Source of the DNA: Sphaerochaeta sp.
Lineage (GTDB): Bacteria > Spirochaetota > Spirochaetia > Sphaerochaetales > Sphaerochaetaceae
Direction: 5' to 3'
NCBI GenBank assembly: GCA_003456855.1
Contig: DMOO01000113.1
Location: forward strand, 1 to 6,044
DNA: 6,044 nucleotides
The notes under the pieces: model-generated
Databases searched by the model: none
The model's input: only the letters and a program-made list of their open reading frames with translations
Told to the model about the DNA's origin: nothing
In this document: positions 1 to 4,705 of the stretch, piece by piece
How positions within the stretch are numbered: position 1 is the first letter of the stretch
Layout of the letters: each line of letters begins with the position of its first letter
Program-made: the position numbers and the translations under genes

Positions 1-1642
1 GCTTGTCCCCGATCCTCTTTCTTGCCCAGGCGTCGCTCAAGAGGTACTCTGCATCGTGCAGAAGCGCGATTGTCCTTCTGTAGAGCTGCTTCATCAGAGC
101 CTGGCTTGTATAGGTTCCCCTGTGGAGCTCGAAGTACATCTCCCCATCGTATACAGGAAGGTCCTCCGAGTCCTTGAAGACGTTCTCCATGGCCTTGGAC
201 ACCGTGGTCCATCTTGATCTCGGGCAGCCCTGGTAGTCGGCCATCCTCTTCATGAACTCCATGTCCTCGCGCCTTGTTCCACCGCCACCGTCGCCCTCGC
301 CGACAGTTCTCATCAATGAGCTCTGTACGTCCTTGTGAAGGACATTGCCCCACATTTCCAGAACCTCCTTCGGGCGGTTTCTGCCGTTGTAGCCTCCCGG
401 GATCATGTGTGCCTTGATCTCAGTGCCGTCTATTCCGCGCCAGATGAACTTGTCATAAGGGAATCTGTTGGTGTCGTTCCAGCTGAGCTTGCTTGTTATG
501 AAGTACTTCACCCCGCAGCCCACCATTATCTGGGGAAGGTTGCCGTTGTAGCCGAAGGAGTCCGGAAGCACGTAGGTGTCGCCTCTGTAACCTGGGAATA
601 GCCTGTCCGTTACCTGTCGTCCGTAGAGGAAGTTCCTGATAAGGCCCTCTCCCAGGGACAGAACCCCGTCAGCCTCCACAAGACCCACGCCGTTGGGCTC
701 GAACTGGCCACGTGCGAACATCTCATCGGCCCTCTTCTTCAGTTTAGGGTATTTGCTGAACACATGGTCCATCTGCACCGGCTGGGTGCTCAGGAACACG
801 AAATCCGGAAACTCCTCCATAAGATGGAGCATTCCGCTTATGGTCCTCTCGGCCTTCCTCAGGGTCTCCCTCTTCGGCCAGAGCCAGGCATGGTCCAGGT
901 GGGCCATTCCCACGGAGTAGATCGCAGGGGCGATGGTGCCGTTCTTTGCACCCAGAATGGCCTTCGTGGTCTCCAGAGCCTTTGCAGCCTGCTTCTCCTG
1001 GATCTCGACATCCTGCTCCACCAGGCTGATGTCCATCAGGGCCTTGTGAAGCCTTGCCATGGTCTGCTGCCTCTGGAGGCTTCCCTCATCAAGGGTCAGA
1101 ACGGTCTCCGTGATGACGACAAGGTCGTGCCAGAGCTCGTACTGGTTTGTGTTCTTCACAAGGATCTCAGGTCTTCCGAGCATGATCGGATAGTCCAGAG
1201 GCCTCTTCCCTGTGACGGTCAGCAGGTGCGTATCCGTCAGAGGATGGCTTCCCGGGAAGATGTAGCCGTCCCAGCAGGTTATCGCGAATCTTGCGTGGCG
1301 ACCTCTCCACTTGCCGATGTCCATGATCTGGTGGAAGGGGTTCACGTTGCATTCGGGCTGTCCATCCACCATGACCAGCGAGTCAGTGTCCAAAGGGAAG
1401 TTCAGATAGACGTCGTCCACATCCGGAACATCCAGCTCGAAGCTGAACACAGTGTCCTGCCCCTCTGCACCGAAGCCGAAGGGATAGCTCTCAATCAGCC
1501 TCTTCGGGGAAACGACGTCCTCCGAATAGGCTTTTCGCTGTTCTGTGAAGACTTCAATGGCGGAATCCACTCTGGACCATATGCGCCTCTCAAGCAATGT
1601 GACGTACTGTAGAACCCTTCTCTCCGCTTTGTTATATAACAT
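1..1642 (-). CDS. Glycoside hydrolase family 38 alpha-mannosidase, C-terminus beyond window
   Basis: Retaining alpha-mannosidase that removes alpha-linked mannose from glycans or oligosaccharides; no signal peptide is visible, so it is probably cytoplasmic and acts on imported material. The visible 547 residues hold an N-terminal domain (about 1-235) and then the start of the catalytic barrel. Family signatures, in order, are AHLDHAWLWPKRET (247-260), where H248 and D250 should bind the zinc; YVLPDSFGYNGNLPQ (357-371), where D361 is the expected nucleophile; ISW-like LSWND (386-390); GEGDGGGGT (448-456); and ELHRGTYTSQA (505-515). The fourth zinc ligand, usually in an 'NQFHD' motif, should lie past the window edge. 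Family members with this long N-terminal domain run to about 1000 residues, so roughly half is missing through the window boundary, not a break. The ATG at 1642 follows an in-frame TAA (1648-1646) and has AGGA 7-8 nt upstream, so this start is firm. Family certain; exact linkage specificity unknown. Confidence 0.93.
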   Translation of the reverse strand, partial: MLYNKAERRVLQYVTLLERRIWSRVDSAIEVFTEQRKAYSEDVVSPKRLIESYPFGFGAEGQDTVFSFELDVPDVDDVYLNFPLDTDSLVMVDGQPECNVNPFHQIMDIGKWRGRHARFAITCWDGYIFPGSHPLTDTHLLTVTGKRPLDYPIMLGRPEILVKNTNQYELWHDLVVITETVLTLDEGSLQRQQTMARLHKALMDISLVEQDVEIQEKQAAKALETTKAILGAKNGTIAPAIYSVGMAHLDHAWLWPKRETLRKAERTISGMLHLMEEFPDFVFLSTQPVQMDHVFSKYPKLKKRADEMFARGQFEPNGVGLVEADGVLSLGEGLIRNFLYGRQVTDRLFPGYRGDTYVLPDSFGYNGNLPQIMVGCGVKYFITSKLSWNDTNRFPYDKFIWRGIDGTEIKAHMIPGGYNGRNRPKEVLEMWGNVLHKDVQSSLMRTVGEGDGGGGTRREDMEFMKRMADYQGCPRSRWTTVSKAMENVFKDSEDLPVYDGEMYFELHRGTYTSQALMKQLYRRTIALLHDAEYLLSDAWARKRIGDK

Positions 1643-1648
1643 GGTTTA

Positions 1649-1654
1649 TCCTCA
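1649..1654 (-). promoter_or_regulatory. Ribosome binding site of the alpha-mannosidase gene
   Basis: TGAGGA on the minus strand lies 6 nt before the ATG at 1642. Together with the in-frame stop just upstream it fixes the start codon. Confidence 0.7.
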
Positions 1655-1662
1655 TCATGGTG

Positions 1663-1691
1663 AGTATAGCACCCATGCATGACAATATGAA
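1663..1691 (-). promoter_or_regulatory. Predicted sigma-70-type promoter of the alpha-mannosidase gene
   Basis: On the minus strand, TTCATA (1691-1686, 4 of 6 consensus positions) is followed after 17 bp by TATACT (1668-1663, 5 of 6), preceded by TGC, which makes it an extended -10 element. Transcription would start near 1656, leaving a leader of about 14 nt that still contains the Shine-Dalgarno sequence. Pattern match only. Confidence 0.5.
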
Positions 1692-1727
1692 GAAAGATTT
1701 TTGCACGTGTTAAAGAAGACAATTAAA

Positions 1728-1756
1728 TTGACTTGCGGCCTCATTGGAATTATGAT
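1728..1756 (+). promoter_or_regulatory. Predicted sigma-70-type promoter of iolG
   Basis: TTGACT (1728-1733, 5 of 6) and TATGAT (1751-1756, 5 of 6) are separated by the optimal 17 bp. Transcription would start near 1763, giving an iolG leader of about 89 nt. The -35 element is back to back with the divergent mannosidase promoter, whose -35 begins at 1691, so regulators bound between them could act on both genes. Confidence 0.6.
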
Positions 1757-1763
1757 GTCGTTA

Positions 1764-1789
1764 GAATTACGCAAACGATTACGTAATTC
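1764..1789 (+). promoter_or_regulatory. 26-bp palindromic operator with a LacI/GalR-family core, in the iolG leader
   Basis: The outer arms GAATTACG (1764-1771) and CGTAATTC (1782-1789) are perfect inverted repeats. The whole palindrome matches at 11 of 13 paired positions and is centred on a CpG (1776/1777). Its 16-bp core, ACGCAAACGATTACGT (1769-1784), fits the AAnCGnTT centre typical of LacI-family operators and differs from a symmetric PurR-type box at two positions. It begins at about +2 of the predicted iolG transcript, a classic repressor position. It also resembles a CcpA cre site except for two symmetric changes. The regulator gene is not in the window. Confidence 0.62.
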
Positions 1790-1806
1790 ATCAAAGAAGC
1801 ATTTAT

Positions 1807-1837
1807 CCAGACGGGGCGAGAACTTCAATGCGTCTGG
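1807..1837 (+). promoter_or_regulatory. Leader hairpin beside the iolG Shine-Dalgarno sequence
   Basis: CCAGACG (1807-1813) and CGTCTGG (1831-1837) are a perfect 7-bp inverted repeat with a 17-nt loop. The hairpin ends 3 nt before the GGAGGA ribosome binding site and has no U-tract, so it is not a terminator. It could influence ribosome access or mRNA stability, or be a second protein-binding site. It contains an ATG (1828) in frame with iolG that is not judged to be the start. Confidence 0.4.
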
Positions 1838-1840
1838 TAT

Positions 1841-1846
1841 GGAGGA
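1841..1846 (+). promoter_or_regulatory. Ribosome binding site that decides the iolG start
   Basis: GGAGGA lies 5 nt before the ATG at 1852. It favours that start over the in-frame ATG at 1828, which has no good Shine-Dalgarno sequence. Confidence 0.85.
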
Positions 1847-1851
1847 ACACC

Positions 1852-2862
1852 ATGATCAATATCGGTATTATCGGCGCTGGAAGAATCGGCCAGGTCCACG
1901 CAAGAAGCATCGTCTCCGGAGTCCCTGGAGCAAGGGTTGCAATGGTTGCAGACCCATACATCAAGCCGGAAGTTAAGCAGTGGATGGAGGGAATCGGCGC
2001 AAAGGTCGTCTCTGACTACCACGACATCCTCAACTGCAAGGACATAGATGCAGTTCTCATCTGCTCATCGACAGACACCCACGCCCCAATCTCAATCGAG
2101 GTCATCAAGGCACAGAAGCACGTCTTCTGCGAGAAGCCGGTCGACCTCAGCCCAGCTAAGATCAAGGACGTCGAGAAGGCTCTTGCAGCCTCCCCTAAGA
2201 AGCTCTGCTTCCAGGTCGGTTTCAACCGCAGATTCGACCACAACTTCGAGGCCCTCAGAAAGGCAACCCTGGACGGAAAGATCGGTGATGTCCAGTTCGT
2301 GCGTGTAAGCTCTCGTGACCCGAACCCACCAGCACCGCAGTACGTTGCAGTCTCCGGCGGCATCTTCCTTGACATGATGATCCACGACATCGACATGGTC
2401 AGATACCTCTCCGGTGCCGAGATCGAGGAGGTCTACGCCCGCGGTGCATGTCTGATCGATCCTGAGATCGGCAAGGCAGGCGATGTCGACAGCGCAACAG
2501 TCTCCATCAAGCTCTCGAACGGCGCCCTCGCCCTGATTGACAACTCAAGACGTGCAGCCTACGGCTACGACCAGAGAGCCGAGGTCTTCGGATCCCTCGG
2601 AGCAGTCCAGAACGGAAACGACACGGAGTCCACAGCAGTGCTCTCAACAGAGGCTGGAGTGACGGCAGAGAAGCCTCTGTACTTCTTCCTTGAGAGATAC
2701 ATGGCATCCTACCAGAAGGAGATGAGACTCTTCGTCGATGCAGTGACCAACGGAACAGAGGTTCCGGTAGGACTGAAGGACGGTCTCATGTCCATCAGAA
2801 TCGGCCTTGCCTGCAAGAAGTCACTTGCAGAGAACCGCCCAGTGAAGATCGACGAGATCTGA
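1852..2862 (+). CDS. iolG: Inositol 2-dehydrogenase (Gfo/Idh/MocA family)
   Basis: NAD-dependent cytoplasmic oxidoreductase, most likely oxidising myo-inositol to scyllo-inosose, the first step of inositol catabolism. The 336 residues match the usual family length. The Rossmann fold starts at once, with GxGxxG at 8-13 (GAGRIG) and D34 at the end of the second strand, which favours NAD over NADP. The catalytic lysine is K95 in CEKPVDLS, and D174 and H178 in GGIFLDMMIHDID correspond to the Asp/His pair of known inositol dehydrogenases. GFNRRFDHNF (123-132) and SSRDPNPPAPQY (153-164) are also typical of IolG-type members. The start at 1852 is set by GGAGGA and by the fold beginning at residue 2. 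The gene has its own promoter, operator and terminator and no other inositol genes next to it, so a related substrate such as another inositol isomer or a sugar is possible. Its codon choice resembles that of thrS, suggesting strong expression. Confidence 0.88.
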   Translation: MINIGIIGAGRIGQVHARSIVSGVPGARVAMVADPYIKPEVKQWMEGIGAKVVSDYHDILNCKDIDAVLICSSTDTHAPISIEVIKAQKHVFCEKPVDLSPAKIKDVEKALAASPKKLCFQVGFNRRFDHNFEALRKATLDGKIGDVQFVRVSSRDPNPPAPQYVAVSGGIFLDMMIHDIDMVRYLSGAEIEEVYARGACLIDPEIGKAGDVDSATVSIKLSNGALALIDNSRRAAYGYDQRAEVFGSLGAVQNGNDTESTAVLSTEAGVTAEKPLYFFLERYMASYQKEMRLFVDAVTNGTEVPVGLKDGLMSIRIGLACKKSLAENRPVKIDEI

Positions 2863-2886
2863 TAGAAATCCATTCAATTGAGATTC

Positions 2887-2915
2887 AAGCCTTGCCACGC
2901 CGGCAAGGCTTTTTT
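2887..2915 (+). terminator. Rho-independent terminator of iolG
   Basis: AAGCCTTGCC (2887-2896) pairs perfectly with GGCAAGGCTT (2902-2911) around a 5-nt loop, and the stem runs into TTTTTT (2910-2915). It starts 24 nt after the iolG stop. The minus strand lacks a U-tract after the stem, so it works in one direction only. Confidence 0.9.
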
Positions 2916-2933
2916 GTTGTAAAGCGTGATAAC

Positions 2934-2966
2934 AAAAATGGCCACCATACGTCTGTACGGCGGCCA
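2934..2966 (-). terminator. Rho-independent terminator on the minus strand
   Basis: On the minus strand, TGGCCGCCGTAC (2966-2955) pairs over all 12 positions, including two G-U pairs, with GTATGGTGGCCA (2950-2939) around the loop AGAC, followed by UUUUU (2938-2934). On the plus strand the two G-U pairs become A-C mismatches, so the direction is clear. It would end the MATE transcript, but 219 nt beyond the stop codon, or alternatively a small RNA encoded in between. Confidence 0.8.
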
Positions 2967-3025
2967 AAGGCATTGTAATAGAGAGCTAGGAAAGCGTCTA
3001 CTGCGTATATATTATTTTTAGTTTG
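2934..3025 (-). ncRNA. Possible small RNA ending at the minus-strand terminator
   Basis: TTGACA (3061-3056, perfect) followed after 18 bp by TTTAAA (3037-3032, 4 of 6) could start a transcript near 3025 that ends at the terminator at 2934, about 90 nt long. Base composition alone makes chance promoter matches likely in this AT-rich stretch, and the RNA matches no family I recognise. The same bases may simply be the MATE 3' untranslated region. Confidence 0.17.
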
Positions 3026-3185
3026 GCTTTTTTTAAAGTATTTTTTTACTCTTTTTGTCAAATTTTTGCTGGAAACCTCATTTAAACCCCCAAAATGAAG
3101 TGTTTTTTTCAATTTTCAGGGTGAAAGTTATAAAAATTTTTTATTTTAGTATAATTTTTTGTTTAGTAAACAGATTATCTTGCTG

Positions 3186-4580
3186 TCACTTGTCGACAAC
3201 TATGTTCCTCAGCCAGACGCCCTTCTTGACCAGGATGTAGCCCAGGATGCACTTGACCATGCCACCTATCTGGACGCTGATGAAGATCCAGAGGACGTTG
3301 GCGTTTGTGAACCTGCTGAGTATGTAGGCAATCGGGAAATTGACCGCAATCATGGAGAAGCCGTCGAACAGGAAGGTTATGAAGGTCCTGCCTCCACTTC
3401 TGAGCGTGAAGTACGTGGCGTTCTTGAAGGCCTCGATCGGAAGGCAGATGGCCTCTATGATGATCAGGCTCGTGGCGATTCCCCTTGCGATGTCGTTGGT
3501 GTTGTAGAGCTTCGGGAAGACCCAGGCCACAGAGAGCATCATGAGACCGATGAAGCAGCTGAAGAACACGGAGAACAGGATGATCTTCCTGTCCGTCTCC
3601 TTGGCCTCCTCCATCTTGCCGGCCCCAAGAAGTCTGCCGACAATGATGCCTACACTGTTTCCGAAGGCAAGGAAGACGACCTTGAAGAGGTTGTTGATCG
3701 TGTTCGCGATGTTCACTCCGGCAACCGCGTTCAGACCCCTTGTGGAGTAGCACTGGGTCACAAGGGAGAGACCCAGGGACCACAGAGCCTCGTTCACAAG
3801 GAGTATCATGCCCTTCTCCACTATTCTGGAGATGAGGCTCCCTGGGACCTTCAAGGTGCTGTAGAGCTTGTAGGCGAACGGGACCTTGTCCATATGGGTA
3901 TGGGACCAGATCATCACGACGGAGAGCTCGACATATCTGGAAAGAACCGTGGCAATTGCAGCTCCACGAACACCCAAGGCCGGGAATCCGAACTTTCCGT
4001 AGATAAGAAGATAGTTGAATACAAGGTTCACCAGAACGGCGGAAACGCCTGCCTTCATAGGCACAACGGTCTGCCCGCACTCTCTGAGGGTCGACGAATA
4101 GGTCTGGACCAGGGCGAAGGCCGGAAGTCCGAACAGCATTATAAGAAGATATTCCTTGCCGAAGTTCAAGGTCGCCGCAAGGTCCCCTCCATCTGCGCTC
4201 TCGCTCAGGAACAGACCGATAAGAGAATCTCCGAACAGGGAGAAAACCACGATTGCGATGACCGAAAGTGAGAGTCCAAGCAGGAATTTGAACCTGAATG
4301 TGCTTTTTATGCCCTCGTAGTCACCTTTTCCATAGTACTGGGCGGTAAAGATTCCGGCTCCGGAGAGACCTCCGAAGATGCAGAGGTTGTAGACGAAGAT
4401 TATCTGGTTGACTATGGCGACGCCGGACATGGACTCCGTGCCCAGACGACCAACCATTATGTTGTCCAGCAGGTTCACGAAGTTCGTGAATCCGTTCTGC
4501 ACCATTATAGGCAGAGCAATCAGCAGCACCGTCTTCAGCAGCGCCTTGTTCTTCTCAAATTCCCCAGTTCCCTTCTTCAT
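3186..4580 (-). CDS. MATE-family multidrug/toxin efflux transporter
   Basis: Integral inner-membrane antiporter that exports small organic molecules using a sodium or proton gradient; the substrate cannot be told from sequence. The 464 residues form about twelve hydrophobic segments in two related halves, the usual length and layout. Typical family marks are LLDNIMVGRLG (37-47) after the first membrane segment, AQYYGKGD (80-87) and its second-half counterpart GRLLGAGKMEEAKE (315-328), and NYLLIYGKFGFPALGVRGAAIA-type sequence at 189-210 ending the first half. It stands alone, convergent to iolG and divergent from thrS, with no regulator beside it. The ATG at 4580 is the only reasonable start (in-frame TAA at 4595-4593), yet the nearest Shine-Dalgarno-like GAGGA is about 15 nt away, which is unusually far. 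It is a general MATE protein of the NorM/DinF-like type; I would not assign a specific name. Confidence 0.93.
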   Translation of the reverse strand: MKKGTGEFEKNKALLKTVLLIALPIMVQNGFTNFVNLLDNIMVGRLGTESMSGVAIVNQIIFVYNLCIFGGLSGAGIFTAQYYGKGDYEGIKSTFRFKFLLGLSLSVIAIVVFSLFGDSLIGLFLSESADGGDLAATLNFGKEYLLIMLFGLPAFALVQTYSSTLRECGQTVVPMKAGVSAVLVNLVFNYLLIYGKFGFPALGVRGAAIATVLSRYVELSVVMIWSHTHMDKVPFAYKLYSTLKVPGSLISRIVEKGMILLVNEALWSLGLSLVTQCYSTRGLNAVAGVNIANTINNLFKVVFLAFGNSVGIIVGRLLGAGKMEEAKETDRKIILFSVFFSCFIGLMMLSVAWVFPKLYNTNDIARGIATSLIIIEAICLPIEAFKNATYFTLRSGGRTFITFLFDGFSMIAVNFPIAYILSRFTNANVLWIFISVQIGGMVKCILGYILVKKGVWLRNIVVDK

Positions 4581-4589
4581 ACGATGTTG

Positions 4590-4618
4590 TGTTTATCCTC
4601 AAAGTCGCAATAAGTCAA
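4590..4618 (-). promoter_or_regulatory. Weak candidate promoter of the MATE gene
   Basis: On the minus strand, TTGACT (4618-4613, 5 of 6) is followed after 17 bp by TAAACA (4595-4590, only 3 of 6). If real, transcription would start within a few bases of the ATG at 4580, giving an almost leaderless message, which would fit the absence of a well-placed ribosome binding site. Confidence 0.25.
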
Positions 4619-4641
4619 TAGAATTGGATGCCTTGATGGGG

Positions 4642-4670
4642 TTTAAGTTTTTACGCATTGTTTATATAAT
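4642..4670 (+). promoter_or_regulatory. Predicted promoter of thrS
   Basis: A perfect TATAAT (4665-4670) lies 17 bp downstream of a poor -35, TTTAAG (4642-4647, 3 of 6). Transcription would start near 4677, leaving about 29 nt before thrS. That is too short for a T-box or other tRNA-sensing leader. Confidence 0.5.
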
Positions 4671-4693
4671 GAAGCAAATTCGACTCATTTTAC

Positions 4694-4698
4694 GGGAG
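4694..4698 (+). promoter_or_regulatory. Ribosome binding site that decides the thrS start
   Basis: GGGAG lies 7 nt before the ATG at 4706. The frame upstream is closed by TGA at 4670-4672 with no other start codon between, so the protein cannot be extended at its N-terminus. Confidence 0.85.
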
Positions 4699-4705
4699 AA
4701 AACCC

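Larger units (their letters stand above)
2863..3185. other. Gene-free gap between convergent genes
   Basis: The 323 bp between iolG and the MATE gene hold a terminator on each strand (2887-2915 and 2934-2966). From about 3000 to 3180 the sequence is extremely AT-rich, with T and A runs. A hairpin at 3075-3101 pairs fully only as minus-strand RNA, and a weak minus-strand promoter match (3061-3032) lies upstream of the minus-strand terminator. No convincing protein gene is present: the one open frame here (2885-3112, minus) runs through both terminators and has no family features. Confidence 0.7.

Noticed and set aside
764..1612. Long plus-strand open frame (282 codons) opposite the mannosidase gene
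   Set aside because: It is antisense to a clear GH38 coding frame, has no recognisable domain and arises from the codon bias of the real gene.
1828..1851. Earlier in-frame ATG for iolG, adding MRLVWRNT
   Set aside because: No Shine-Dalgarno precedes it, it lies in the leader hairpin loop, and the Rossmann fold begins right after the ATG at 1852.
2885..3112. 75-codon minus-strand open frame in the convergent gap
   Set aside because: It crosses two terminator hairpins, has AT-driven composition and no family resemblance.
3127..3155. Perfect TATAAT on the plus strand at 3150-3155 as a promoter
   Set aside because: It sits in a stretch made almost only of A and T, the -35 match is poor, and it would read antisense into the MATE gene with no gene to serve.
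3161..3171. Small palindrome GTTTAGTAAAC just downstream of the MATE stop
   Set aside because: The arms are only 5 bp in AT-rich DNA; too short and AT-only to call an operator or terminator.
3175..4080. Minus-strand open frame of 301 codons overlapping the MATE gene in another frame
   Set aside because: Its translation is rich in R, H and Q with no membrane segments; the MATE frame explains this DNA.
3159..4271. Plus-strand open frame of 370 codons opposite the MATE gene
   Set aside because: Very acidic, low-complexity translation with no family features, antisense to a well-supported membrane protein.
4581..4705. T-box or other riboswitch leader before thrS
   Set aside because: The predicted leader is about 29 nt, with no specifier stem, T-box sequence or terminator/antiterminator.
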